Source: Pseudomonas arsenicoxydans (GTDB lineage Bacteria > Pseudomonadota > Gammaproteobacteria > Pseudomonadales > Pseudomonadaceae). From it: 64,000 nt of DNA. Every line of letters begins with the position of its first letter. The first letter of the stretch is position 1. Where the stretch lies: positions 2,799,001 through 2,863,000 of the forward strand of contig NZ_LT629705.1 in NCBI RefSeq assembly GCF_900103875.1, in the 5' to 3' direction. A model generated the notes under the pieces. It was not told the origin of the DNA. It did no database searches and saw only the letters and a list, made by a program, of their open reading frames with translations. Of the stretch, positions 45,701-53,907 are shown one piece after another. A program made the position numbers and the translations under genes.

Positions 45701-46340
45701 CCGCGTGGTGGTTTCCACCGACGCGCTGGGCAACGCATTGTCGGACATGCATGACGACATTCGTGTCGTGCCAAACATGCTGGCCAAGCACTTGTGGAGC
45801 GACATGCGCAGCCAGCGCCGCACTTCAAAAAAACCTCGGGTCGGCTGGGGCGGCGGTACCAGTCACCACGGCGACCTGGCAGTGATTGCCGACGTGGTTC
45901 GCGAATTGGCCAACGAAGTCGACTGGGTGTTCTTCGGCATGTGCCCGGATGATTTGCGTCCCTACATGCATGAGTTCCATGGGGTGATCGGGCTGGACGT
46001 CTACCCGGCGAAGCTCGCCAGTCTGAACCTGGACCTGGCGCTGGCACCGTTGGAATTCCACATCTTCAACGACTGCAAGAGCAACCTGCGTCTTCTGGAG
46101 TACGGGGCCTGCGGCTACCCGGTGATCTGCACCGACACTGAGGCTTATCGCGGGTATCTGCCATGTACCCGGATCAAAACCAACTCCACCGATGAATGGC
46201 TGCAAGCGATCCGCATGCACCTGGCCGACCCGGACGCGAGTTACCGTATGGGCGATGAGTTGCGCGAGGTGGTTCTGCGCGACTACGTGTTGCGCGGCGA
46301 CAATCTGCGCTACTGGGAAAATGGCTGGTTGGCGGACTGA
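42744..46340 (+). CDS. Giant modular glycosyltransferase, FgtA-like, flagellin glycosylation
   Basis: The 1198-residue protein has at least four modules: an N-terminal GT2 domain (about 1–240; PLVSLVIPAFNPRF, DDD at 94–96), a degenerate GT-A-like module (about 335–540; RAGD at 417–419), a second GT2-like module (about 578–820; VSIVIVGKDQ, with LNPYT at 669–673 where family members have LNPDT), and a C-terminal GT-B-like domain (about 870–1198; RVGWGGGTSHHGDL, NDCKSNLRLLEYGACGYPVI). Its place right after flgL matches the P. aeruginosa/P. syringae flagellin glycosyltransferases. The start is a GTG. The middle modules are homologous to those of the GT at 55.8 kb. Confidence 0.88.
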   Translation: MNSLPLVSLVIPAFNPRFFGRALHSAVSQGYGNLEVIVCDDSRGTEIEEMVDSLSGQTDVVVRYVRNPRTLGLVGNLQVCLEEAQGEFIKFLCDDDQLFATCLERQAQVLIDREDVNLVLAQRLFWDADDLPLPSRLENTPLSPVCGLFKGEDLLAIFENFPVNILGGFSNAMFRRADVLELLPALTQPGHCFVATLDFALYMCLLRRGNLVVSNHVLSVERLYPERLSGQQSMKDSVEAERQWLLQMLKARSGESAPAPGWVRYLPLTKADELPRVWEELPLSRTLGTKQTTQDWHVGIASVSFSELYAQWLACRCLTDGQRTLLPETLVSWPRTPKIVPIIIDEQGSRSALDQTLQTLAAQDYPPELTLVLSSACMEAELDERIFRLPLQDDWQQQINDLLPQLDGADWFYLLRAGDRLVAPALLVMAERIALSRTLKCLYSDEGGLRQGESAEPAFKPDFNLDLMRSYPYVGRALAFDREAFLALGGFDSVFGELAPHDVLWRLVENDGPQVIGHVAEILLESPFDLAKWLSQSEVVNNNPLLLQAHLDRMGIAHVIRDAGSTLLNRVDYHHEGRPLVSIVIVGKDQTIAMQRCVESLLEKTAYSEYELLLVDNGSESAEAHAWLTGMAQLGSERIRVLTYPQQGNGAAVRNFAVKQAVGDYVLMLNPYTVITQSDWLDELLNHAQRPEVGVVGAKVFNPDGRVLHAGLILGLQGPAGVPFYGESLNAAGYMYRLQVVHDLSAVGADCLMIRKAVFDAVGGLDEQNLGQSLNEVDLCLRVGQDGYLVVWTPFAKLALGAQPAVTLSEAEQASRSQEQEVFYKRWLPIVARDPAYNVNLSLHGLGGSSFSLEPGLRAGWSPFSKSQLPTILALPVNASAIGHYRVTQPLIELEAAGRAHGRIHYNLPSIIEVERQSPDVIILQGRYSEGPINEIPGLITYSSARRIYELDDYVINVPHRNAHIRNMPGKDEMEKLVRRAIGMCDRVVVSTDALGNALSDMHDDIRVVPNMLAKHLWSDMRSQRRTSKKPRVGWGGGTSHHGDLAVIADVVRELANEVDWVFFGMCPDDLRPYMHEFHGVIGLDVYPAKLASLNLDLALAPLEFHIFNDCKSNLRLLEYGACGYPVICTDTEAYRGYLPCTRIKTNSTDEWLQAIRMHLADPDASYRMGDELREVVLRDYVLRGDNLRYWENGWLAD

Positions 46341-46360
46341 TCATCTGCCGCCTCCCCCCA

Positions 46361-46392
46361 AAAAAAAGGCGACCTTGAGTCGCCTTTTTTTT
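46361..46392 (+). terminator. Rho-independent terminator after the first glycosyltransferase
   Basis: AAAAAAAGGCGAC / GTCGCCTTTTTTTT with a CTTGA loop; the stem is symmetric, so it can act on both strands. Confidence 0.93.
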
Positions 46393-46506
46393 GCGTGCGG
46401 GTTGACTGATTGCCGATGATTTTTCGGTGTGGCTCAAGCTTCTGGTTGGCACTGTCGATATCTGTCCAGGGATTTGGTTTTTTCACAACAAGGCAAGGAA
46501 GAAGAC

Positions 46507-49101
46507 ATGGCAGTTATTAACGGAACAAACGGCACGGATACGCTGATAGGCAGTAATGGAGATGACGTCATCAATGGACTGCGCGGCGACGACGTGCTGA
46601 TCGGCGGCGCTGGCGCGGACAAGCTCGACGGCGGTGCAGGGTTCGATACGGCGGATTATTCCTGGTCCTCGGCCGGCATTAACATCGACCTGCGTAGCGG
46701 CATCAGCCTGCCCGGTATCGGCGGCGATGCCGAAGGCGATACGCTGAAAAATATCGAGAAGGTCATTGGAAGCGACTATGACGATACCTTCACCAGCACG
46801 CTGGCAGGCCGGACACTTGAAGGCGGCAGAGGTGATGACACCTATATCGTTAACGCTGGCGGCACCAAAATCATCGAGCAGGGTTGGGGGGGAGGGTTAA
46901 ACGACCAGATTCTCACCAGTCTGTCTCACTACACCATGGACGACAACATCGAGCGCCTGACCTATACCGGGGCCGGCAAATTCACCGGTTACGGCAATGC
47001 CAGCGATAACGTGATCACCGGCGGTGCCGGCAATGATGTGCTGCTAGGCGGTGGCGGTGCCGATCATTTGATCGGTGGCGCAGGTTGGGACACGGCAAGC
47101 TACACCGACAGCACCGAGGGCCTGGTTTTCGATCTCAAGTACGGCTCTAACACTTCCGGTATCGCAGTCGGCGACACCTATACCGATATCGAAGCGATCC
47201 GTGGCTCGAACCATGACGACGTGTTTATGAACGTTGCGGGGTTCAAGTCTCTGGACGGTGCCGATGGTTTTGACACGGTGGATTACTCGATGTCGGAACA
47301 GGGCATCACCCTCGATATCCGCAATGGCATGGGCAAGCCTGGCATTGGCGGCGATGCCGAAGGCGTTACGCTGAAAAACATCGAGCACGTCGTTGGCACG
47401 ATCTGGGATGACGTCTACGTCATCAACACTCGCGGTATCACGATCTCCGAGCGCGACATCTCCGCGAGCAACGACGAAATCCGTACCAGCCTGGCTTCCT
47501 ACACCATGGACGCCAACATCGAAGCGCTGACTTACACCGGGAAAGCCTCGTTCACCGGTTACGGTAATGCTGGCGACAACACCATCACTGGCGGTGCGGG
47601 TAACGATGTGCTGATCGGTGGCGAAGGCGCGGACCATTTGATCGGTGGTGCGGGCCTGGACACGGCGAGCTATGCCGACAGTGCGGTGGGTGTGACGGTT
47701 GATTTGGTGTCGGGGCAGCAAAGCACCGGTGCGGCGCTGGGCGATACGTACACGAGCATCGAGCTCATCCGTGGCTCGAACTACGACGACCATTTTGTAG
47801 CGAATGACGCGCCGGTCGGCTTCGATGGCGGGGACGGTTTTGATACCGTCGATTACTCCTGGTCCGATGGTGCAGTCACGGTCGATATCAGAGACGGCGT
47901 CGGCAAGCCTGGCGTGGGTGGCAGTGCTGAAGGTGACACTTTGACCAACATTGAAAAGGTCATCGGTTCGTACGCGGGCGATTCCTTCACCAGTTCCATC
48001 GGCGGCGTTACGTTCGAAGGTGGCCGAGGCGACGACGTCTACAACATCAACGCCGAGGGCGTGAAAATCATTGAGCAAGACTTCCTCGGTGGCAACGATG
48101 AGGTGCGCACAAGCCTGGCGGTGACGACGCTGGACTCATTCATCGAGAAACTGACATACACCGGCACCGGCGACTTCACCGGTTATGGCAACGATCTTGA
48201 GAACACCATTCAGGGTGGCCAGGGTAACGATCTGCTGTTCGGCGGTGACGGTGCAGACATTTTCATCGGTGGCGAAGGCGTGGATGTCGTCAGTTACGGC
48301 GACAGCAGTGTCGGCGTCAACCTCGACCTGATGACGCGAGAGCAGACTGGAATCGCCTCGGGTGACCAATACATTGATATCGAGATCCTGCGTGGCAGTC
48401 ACTTCAACGACACGCTGACAGGCAACCTTATCTCCAGCAATTACTTTGAGGGCGGTCTGGGCAATGACGTCATTCACGGTGGCTGGGTCGCCGATCACCT
48501 GTATGGCGGATTGGGGCCTGCGAACGGGCCTTCTGCCGAGGTTGATACGGGCAGTGCTCCCCAGGCCGACATGCTGTACGGCGGCGAGGGCGACGACGTT
48601 ATTGTCACCGCGGTCGATGATCGGGGAAGCTTCGCCTATGGCGAAGGTGGCAATGACAACATCACAGTGGCCAGCGGAACGGCCGATGGCGGTGCAGGCG
48701 AAGATGTATTGACGGGCACGGGCAATCAATACGTGTTGCTGGGCGCAGAGGGTAATGATCAGTTGTTCTTGAACGCCGGTGGTTTCGCCAACGGAGGAGA
48801 GGGCGACGATACCTATACCGTCAACACCAGTAACCTGGTGACGATCCGTGATGACGGTCAGGGCATGTTCGGCAATGACACGCTGATACTGAACAACGTT
48901 GCCAGCGCTGCTGACCTGAATCTCATGCGGGTGGGCGATGATCTTTATCTCTTCAGTCGCGCTGATCAGCAGGCTGTGGTGCCCGACCATGGTGTGAAAC
49001 TGCAGGATTGGTACGCAGGCGCCAACACCATCGAAAGTTTCAAGGCTGCCAATGGAGACGTCCTCCCGGTTAGTGCGGATGCGTTCAGTATGTTTGGATG
49101 A
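46507..49101 (+). CDS. RTX-repeat (calcium-binding beta-roll) protein without enzymatic domain
   Basis: The 864-residue protein is made almost only of RTX nonapeptide clusters (GGxGxDxLx; around residues 10–50, 175–205, 365–390, 565–590, 645–700, 720–770). They alternate with a module repeated three times, marked by GFDTVDYS, then GGDAEGDTLKNIEKVIGS and TGYGN. No protease, lipase or epimerase domain, and no signal peptide. The C-terminus ends ADAFSMFG, compatible with a type I secretion signal. It resembles the R modules of mannuronan epimerases and S-layer-like RTX proteins. No T1SS gene is nearby. A possible FliA-type promoter (TCAAG at 46434, GTCGATAT at 46454, spacing 15) is weak. Terminators bound it on both sides, so it is a stand-alone gene. 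Confidence 0.85.
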   Translation: MAVINGTNGTDTLIGSNGDDVINGLRGDDVLIGGAGADKLDGGAGFDTADYSWSSAGINIDLRSGISLPGIGGDAEGDTLKNIEKVIGSDYDDTFTSTLAGRTLEGGRGDDTYIVNAGGTKIIEQGWGGGLNDQILTSLSHYTMDDNIERLTYTGAGKFTGYGNASDNVITGGAGNDVLLGGGGADHLIGGAGWDTASYTDSTEGLVFDLKYGSNTSGIAVGDTYTDIEAIRGSNHDDVFMNVAGFKSLDGADGFDTVDYSMSEQGITLDIRNGMGKPGIGGDAEGVTLKNIEHVVGTIWDDVYVINTRGITISERDISASNDEIRTSLASYTMDANIEALTYTGKASFTGYGNAGDNTITGGAGNDVLIGGEGADHLIGGAGLDTASYADSAVGVTVDLVSGQQSTGAALGDTYTSIELIRGSNYDDHFVANDAPVGFDGGDGFDTVDYSWSDGAVTVDIRDGVGKPGVGGSAEGDTLTNIEKVIGSYAGDSFTSSIGGVTFEGGRGDDVYNINAEGVKIIEQDFLGGNDEVRTSLAVTTLDSFIEKLTYTGTGDFTGYGNDLENTIQGGQGNDLLFGGDGADIFIGGEGVDVVSYGDSSVGVNLDLMTREQTGIASGDQYIDIEILRGSHFNDTLTGNLISSNYFEGGLGNDVIHGGWVADHLYGGLGPANGPSAEVDTGSAPQADMLYGGEGDDVIVTAVDDRGSFAYGEGGNDNITVASGTADGGAGEDVLTGTGNQYVLLGAEGNDQLFLNAGGFANGGEGDDTYTVNTSNLVTIRDDGQGMFGNDTLILNNVASAADLNLMRVGDDLYLFSRADQQAVVPDHGVKLQDWYAGANTIESFKAANGDVLPVSADAFSMFG

Positions 49102-49161
49102 CATCCTCGGCCACTCGCCTTCGAATGTTTTGTGCCATTGAAGGTATTTGAGCCGTAACAA

Positions 49162-49200
49162 GGGGGAATCCGGTCGTGACTGATCCGGGTTCCCCTTTTT
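49162..49200 (+). terminator. Rho-independent terminator after the RTX gene
   Basis: GGGGAATCCGG pairs with CCGGGTTCCCC (one bulge) around a short loop and is followed by TTTTT. Confidence 0.85.
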
Positions 49201-49277
49201 CGTTCTGGCCTCAGCGCTTGGCTGTTTCTTGTCATGCGTTTGCCTTGCAGCGGCGTCGCCCGCTGGACGCCTGGAGC

Positions 49278-49292
49278 TGGCGCGTTTCCTGC
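49278..49292 (+). promoter_or_regulatory. Candidate sigma-54 promoter of the CDP-sugar operon
   Basis: TGGCGC-GTTTC-CTGC has GG and GC 12 nt apart, a good fit to TGGCAC-N5-TTGC. It lies about 145 nt before rfbF, in an otherwise empty 230-nt stretch. RpoN control would match the flagellar context. One short match in GC-rich DNA can arise by chance. Confidence 0.35.
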
Positions 49293-49435
49293 AAGTCCCC
49301 TTTATATCGCCATAAAACGAGCACTTGCAGCGTAGCGGGCAGTACATACAGCGGCGTTGAGCGTTTTATCCAGAAGGCCTGCAAAAGCTTGATACAGCTT
49401 GGCTGAGCCCTGTGACGAACAAGAGAGGGTAGAGG

Positions 49436-50209
49436 ATGAAGGCAGTTATTTTGGCGGGTGGCCTGGGCACGCGAATCAGCGAAGAGTCGCACCTCAAGCC
49501 CAAGCCGATGATCGAGATCGGCGGCAAGCCAATTCTCTGGCACATCATGAAGCAGTACTCCGCGCACGGAATCCACGATTTCGTGATCTGCCTTGGCTAT
49601 AAGGGCTACGCGATCAAGGACTTCTTCGCCAACTACTTCCTGCACACCTCCGACGTCACCTTCGACATGTGCAACAACCGCATGGACGTTCACCAGAACT
49701 ACAGCGAACCGTGGCGCGTCACATTGATCGACACCGGCGAAGACACCATGACCGGTGGCCGTCTGCGCCGCGCCGCGCGTTATCTGGAGGGCGAAAAAGC
49801 CTTCTGCTTTACCTACGGAGACGGTGTCTCGGACCTTAATATCGGCGCATTGGTGGACTTTCACCTGGCCCACGGCAAGCTCGCTACCGTCACCGCCGTG
49901 CAACCGCCGGGACGTTACGGCGCCCTGGAACGCGACGGTGACAGTGTCAAAGGCTTCATCGAAAAACCACGGGGCGACGGCGGCTGGATCAATGGCGGCT
50001 TCTTCGTCCTGTCGCCCAAGGTGTTGCCGTACATCGGCGACGACCAGACTTCCTGGGAAGCAGAGCCCCTGGCGGCATTGGCCAGTGAAAGCCAGCTGCA
50101 GGCGTTCCAGCACGACGGTTTCTGGCATCCGATGGACACCCTGCGTGACAAGAATCACCTCGAAGCGTTGTGGCAGAGCGGGGAGGCCCCATGGAAGCAA
50201 TGGGACTGA
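49436..50209 (+). CDS. rfbF: Glucose-1-phosphate cytidylyltransferase
   Basis: The 257-residue nucleotidyltransferase has the sugar-nucleotide signature AVILAGGLGTRISEESHLKP and PKPMIEIGGKPILWHIMK, plus FCFTYGDGVSDLNI. These are characteristic of RfbF, which makes CDP-glucose from CTP and glucose-1-phosphate. It opens a tightly overlapping operon; the next gene begins 19 nt before its stop. Confidence 0.95.
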   Translation: MKAVILAGGLGTRISEESHLKPKPMIEIGGKPILWHIMKQYSAHGIHDFVICLGYKGYAIKDFFANYFLHTSDVTFDMCNNRMDVHQNYSEPWRVTLIDTGEDTMTGGRLRRAARYLEGEKAFCFTYGDGVSDLNIGALVDFHLAHGKLATVTAVQPPGRYGALERDGDSVKGFIEKPRGDGGWINGGFFVLSPKVLPYIGDDQTSWEAEPLAALASESQLQAFQHDGFWHPMDTLRDKNHLEALWQSGEAPWKQWD

Positions 50210-51273
50210 GTCCGGAGTTCTGGCGCGGCAAGCGGGTTCTGGTCACCGGGCACACCGGTTTCAAGGGCAGTTGGTTGACGCTGTGGCTGCAAAGCCTGGG
50301 AGCCGAGGTCGTTGGGTTCTCCCTTGACCCGTCCACCGAACCGAGCCTGTTCGAATTGGCACGGGTGCACGAAGGCATCAACGATCAGCGCGGTGACCTG
50401 CGTGACTTGGGGACGCTGCTTGAAATCATCGCCGAGACCGAGCCAGAGATTGTCTTGCACCTGGCGGCCCAGCCGCTGGTGCGTGAAGGTTATCGCGACC
50501 CGCTGGGCACCTATTCCAGCAACGTCATGGGCACCCTGAATCTGCTTGAAGCGATTCGTCAGGTCGGCTGCGTGCGTGCCTGCGTGCTGGTGACCACCGA
50601 CAAGGTCTACGCCAATCAGGAATGGCTGTGGCCGTACCGCGAAGACGAAGCCCTCGGTGGACACGATCCTTACAGCAGCAGCAAAGCCTGCTGCGAATTG
50701 TTGGCGCAGTCTTACGCCGCCTCGTTCTTCCCGGCCGAGAAGCATGCCGAGCACGGTCTGGCATTGGCCACGGCGCGCGCCGGTAACGTGCTGGGCGGTG
50801 GTGATTTTGCACCGGAGCGACTGATTCCCGATGTGCTCAAGGCGTGGTCCGCCGACGAACCGGTGACCCTGCGTTACCCGCAAGCCGTGCGCCCGTGGCA
50901 ACACGCGCTGGAACCGCTGGCCGGTTACCTGCAACTGGCCGCCGGCCTCTATGAACAAGGTCCGGCGTTTGCCGGTGCGTGGAACTTCGGCCCGAGCGAA
51001 GCGGACATGTGCAGCGTCGGCGAAGTCGTCGAATTGCTCGCCAGCCGCTGGCCGCAGGCCCGTGGTTTGCGCATCGAGCCGAGTGATTTGCATGAAGCCG
51101 GCCTGCTGCGCCTGGACAGCAGCCGCGCCCGTCAACTGTTGGCGTGGCAGCCGCGCTGGTCGTTGCAAGAGTGCCTGACCCACACGCTCGACTGGCACTT
51201 GGCGTGGCAGAACGGCAATGACATGCGCGCCGTAACGCTGGGCCAGTTGAACCAGTACCGAGGCGCGCTGTGA
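50191..51273 (+). CDS. rfbG: CDP-glucose 4,6-dehydratase
   Basis: A 360-residue SDR-fold dehydratase: Rossmann motif VLVTGHTGFKGSWL, VTTDKVYAN, the catalytic YSSSK, and CDP-glucose-type HVIGGGDF-like NVLGGGDFAPERLIPDVLKA. Product is CDP-4-keto-6-deoxyglucose. Start chosen at ATG 50191 with GGGGAGG before it. No RfbH (3-dehydrase) homologue follows, so the pathway keeps the C3 oxygen and does not lead to 3,6-dideoxyhexoses. Confidence 0.95.
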   Translation: MEAMGLSPEFWRGKRVLVTGHTGFKGSWLTLWLQSLGAEVVGFSLDPSTEPSLFELARVHEGINDQRGDLRDLGTLLEIIAETEPEIVLHLAAQPLVREGYRDPLGTYSSNVMGTLNLLEAIRQVGCVRACVLVTTDKVYANQEWLWPYREDEALGGHDPYSSSKACCELLAQSYAASFFPAEKHAEHGLALATARAGNVLGGGDFAPERLIPDVLKAWSADEPVTLRYPQAVRPWQHALEPLAGYLQLAAGLYEQGPAFAGAWNFGPSEADMCSVGEVVELLASRWPQARGLRIEPSDLHEAGLLRLDSSRARQLLAWQPRWSLQECLTHTLDWHLAWQNGNDMRAVTLGQLNQYRGAL

Positions 51274-51830
51274 GTGAGTTTCTGTTGCAGCCGTTGCCCC
51301 TGGCCGGACTGTTCAGCGTGCAGCACAAACGCTTTGAAGATGAGCGCGGGCATTTCGCGCGGCTGTTCTGCGAAGGCAGCCTGAGTGCGTTTGGCGAGCC
51401 GTTTCATATCCGCCAGATCAACCACTCTTGCACCCGCGAGCGCGGCAGCGTGCGTGGCCTGCATTACCAGAATGCCAGCGCGCCGGAAGCCAAGTTGATC
51501 ACCTGCCTGCGCGGTGAAGTCTGGGACGTGGCAGTTGATTTGCGCCCCGGCTCCGAAACCTTCCTGCACTGGCACGCCGAACACCTGCGTGCCGGCGACG
51601 GTCGCAGCCTGCTGATCCCGGCCGGGTTCGCCCACGGTTTCCAGACCCTGACCGACGACGCCGAGTTGCTTTACCTGCACAGCGCGGACTACACGCCGGT
51701 GCACGAGGGTGGTTTGAGCGTGAACGATCCGCGGCTGGCGATTGCCTGGCCGTTGCCTGTCAATAATCTGTCGGCGCGGGATTCCAGCCATCCCTTGCTC
51801 GATGACCACTTCGCTGGAGTGCGTGTATGA
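51270..51830 (+). CDS. RmlC-like 3,5-epimerase family protein
   Basis: The 186-residue cupin has RmlC motifs: DERGHFARLFC, QINHSCTRERGSVRGLHYQ (catalytic His in GLHYQ), VWDVAVDLRPGS and IPAGFAHGFQTL. In this operon it probably epimerises C3/C5 (or one of them) of the CDP-4-keto sugar. Starts at GTG overlapping the rfbG stop. Confidence 0.88.
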   Translation: MSEFLLQPLPLAGLFSVQHKRFEDERGHFARLFCEGSLSAFGEPFHIRQINHSCTRERGSVRGLHYQNASAPEAKLITCLRGEVWDVAVDLRPGSETFLHWHAEHLRAGDGRSLLIPAGFAHGFQTLTDDAELLYLHSADYTPVHEGGLSVNDPRLAIAWPLPVNNLSARDSSHPLLDDHFAGVRV

Positions 51831-53053
51831 ATTGCCGTGGTTGCGGTACTCCTCTGGCTTTGCCGCTGATTGACCTCGGCACGTCGCCGCCGTCTAACGC
51901 TTATGTGCGTGCCGATCAGCTGGAGCAAGCCGAACAATGGGTGCCGCTGAAGGTTGCGGTATGTCAGCAGTGCTGGCTGGTGCAGACCGAGGATTACACC
52001 AGCGCCGACAGCCTGTTCGATGCCGAGTATGCGTATTTCAGTTCGTTCTCCAGCACCTGGCTGGCCCATGCCGAGCGGTATGTGGCCGAGATGGTCGAGC
52101 GCTTCGGCCTGGACGCTGACAGTCGCGTGGTGGAAATCGCCGCCAATGACGGCTACCTGTTGCAGTACGTCGCCGGGCGTGGCATCCCTTGCCTGGGTGT
52201 CGAGCCGACTCGCAGCACCGCGCAAGCGGCCCGGGAAAAAGGCCTGCAAATTCGTGAACTGTTCTTTGGCCGTGACACCGCTGCGCAATTGGTCAGCGAA
52301 GGCTGGTCGGCAGACCTGATGGCCGCCAACAACGTGTTGGCCCACGTGCCGGACATCAATGATTTCCTCGGCGGTTTTGCGACCTTGCTCAAGCCGACCG
52401 GCGTGGCCACGTTCGAATTTCCGCAGCTGCTGACGCTGATGGCCGGGCAGCAGTTCGACACGCTCTATCATGAGCACTATTCCTACCTGTCGCTGACCGC
52501 CGTGCAGACCTTGTGCGAGCGCAACGGCCTGGAAGTGTTCGACGTCAGTCAGTTGTCGACCCACGGTGGCTCGCTGCGTGTGTTCGTCCAGCGCATTGAT
52601 GGTATTCGCCGCGACGTGCAGCCGGCGGTTGCTCAACAGCTGCAAGCCGAACTCGAAGCCGGAGTGAAAACCCCCGAATATTACGCGACCCTCGCGCCGG
52701 CCGCCGAACGCATCAAGCACGAACTGCTACGTTTCCTGTTGCAGGCCAAGGCCGATGGCAAGCGGGTGGTCGGTTACGGCGCCGCGGCCAAGGGCAACAC
52801 CTTGCTCAACTATGCCGGGGTCAAGCCCGACCTGCTGGCGTGGGTGGCCGACGCCAATCCGCACAAGCAGGGCAAGTACTTGCCGGGCAGTCGTATTCCA
52901 ATCGTGTCGCCTGCGCAGATCGATATCGAGAAACCGGACTACGTGCTGGTCCTGCCCTGGAACTTGCTGCACGAAGTCAGTCAGCAACTGGCGCAGGTAC
53001 GTCAGTGGGGCGCTCGCTTCGTGATCGCCGTGCCCGAGTTGACCGTCCTGTGA
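51827..53053 (+). CDS. Sugar C-methyltransferase, TylC3/zinc-finger type
   Basis: A 408-residue SAM-dependent methyltransferase with the three-part layout of sugar C-3-methyltransferases: N-terminal Cys motif (CRGCGTPL, CQQC; Methyltransf_13-like zinc site), central SAM domain (VVEIAANDGYLLQ), and C-terminal nucleotide-sugar domain (GYGAAAKGNTLLNYAG; PF08484-like). TylC3-type enzymes methylate C3 of a 4-keto-6-deoxy sugar. By analogy, it should act on the RfbG product to make a branched sugar. Overlaps its neighbours by 4 nt on each side. Confidence 0.88.
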   Translation: MNCRGCGTPLALPLIDLGTSPPSNAYVRADQLEQAEQWVPLKVAVCQQCWLVQTEDYTSADSLFDAEYAYFSSFSSTWLAHAERYVAEMVERFGLDADSRVVEIAANDGYLLQYVAGRGIPCLGVEPTRSTAQAAREKGLQIRELFFGRDTAAQLVSEGWSADLMAANNVLAHVPDINDFLGGFATLLKPTGVATFEFPQLLTLMAGQQFDTLYHEHYSYLSLTAVQTLCERNGLEVFDVSQLSTHGGSLRVFVQRIDGIRRDVQPAVAQQLQAELEAGVKTPEYYATLAPAAERIKHELLRFLLQAKADGKRVVGYGAAAKGNTLLNYAGVKPDLLAWVADANPHKQGKYLPGSRIPIVSPAQIDIEKPDYVLVLPWNLLHEVSQQLAQVRQWGARFVIAVPELTVL

Positions 53054-53907
53054 AAGTGCTTGTGACCGGGGCCACCGGCTTCGTCGGCCGTCATTTGGTC
53101 GCCGCCTTGCTCGCCCGTGGCTGCGAAGTCCGGGCAGTGGCGCGCAACGCCGAGACCGCCGCGACGATGCCGTGGATCGATGCCGTGGAGTTCATTGCGG
53201 CGGACATTCACACCGACGATCTGGACATTGCCGCGCTGATCGCGGACATCGATGCCCTGGCGCATCTGGCGTGGCCAGGGCTGCCGAACTATCAGGCGCT
53301 GTTCCATTTCGAGCACAACCTGATGGCCGATTACCGGTTCATCAAGGGCGCGGTCGAGGCGGGCGTGTCGCAAGTACTGGTGACTGGAACCTGTTTCGAA
53401 TACGGCATGCAAAGCGGGCCGCTCAGCGAGCAGGCCACGCCGCAGCCGAGCAATCCTTATGGGTTGGCCAAAAACACCCTGCGGCTGTTTCTGGAAAATT
53501 TGCAGCGGGTCCAGCCGTTCACCCTGCAATGGGCGCGGCTGTTCTACCTACACGGCGAAGGCCAGAACCCCAACAGTTTGCTGGCAGCACTGGATCGGGC
53601 AATCGATGCTGGCGACGACACGTTCAACATGTCGGCGGGCGAGCAGTTGCGCGATTACCTGGCCATCGACATCGCCGCCGATTACCTGGCAGCGATCCTG
53701 CAGCAGCGGGAATTCAATGGGCTGATCAATTGTTCCAGCGGCCAGCCGGTGTCGGTGCGGGCGCTGGTCGAGCAGCGATTGCGCGCACGTGGCGCATCGA
53801 TCCGTTTGAACCTCGGTCATTACCCTTACCCGACCCACGAACCGATGGCGTTCTGGGGCGTGGCGGACCGTTTGCAACAACTGCTGGGAGGCAATCATGA
53901 AGCATGA
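53050..53907 (+). CDS. NAD(P)-dependent sugar reductase/epimerase (SDR)
   Basis: The 285-residue extended SDR has VTGATGFVGRHLVAALLARG, a VTGTCFEYG strand and NPYGLAKNTLRLF with Tyr/Lys catalysis. In this operon, a 4-ketoreductase that completes the CDP-sugar is the simplest role. Start GTG overlaps the upstream stop (GTGA). Confidence 0.88.
   Translation: MKVLVTGATGFVGRHLVAALLARGCEVRAVARNAETAATMPWIDAVEFIAADIHTDDLDIAALIADIDALAHLAWPGLPNYQALFHFEHNLMADYRFIKGAVEAGVSQVLVTGTCFEYGMQSGPLSEQATPQPSNPYGLAKNTLRLFLENLQRVQPFTLQWARLFYLHGEGQNPNSLLAALDRAIDAGDDTFNMSAGEQLRDYLAIDIAADYLAAILQQREFNGLINCSSGQPVSVRALVEQRLRARGASIRLNLGHYPYPTHEPMAFWGVADRLQQLLGGNHEA

Noticed and set aside
46434..46461. FliA (sigma-28) promoter before the RTX gene
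   Set aside because: TCAAG and GTCGATAT are present, but the 15-nt spacing is one longer than usual and the -10 has a mismatch; kept only as a remark.
46429..46506. Upstream in-frame extension of the RTX gene
   Set aside because: Reads through the promoter/leader region; the ATG at 46507 is followed at once by the repeat domain, and AAGGAAG precedes it.
46507..49101. RTX gene as a haemolysin, serralysin or mannuronan epimerase
   Set aside because: No HEXXH protease motif, lipase motif, acylation domain or epimerase catalytic domain could be found; only calcium-binding repeats are visible.
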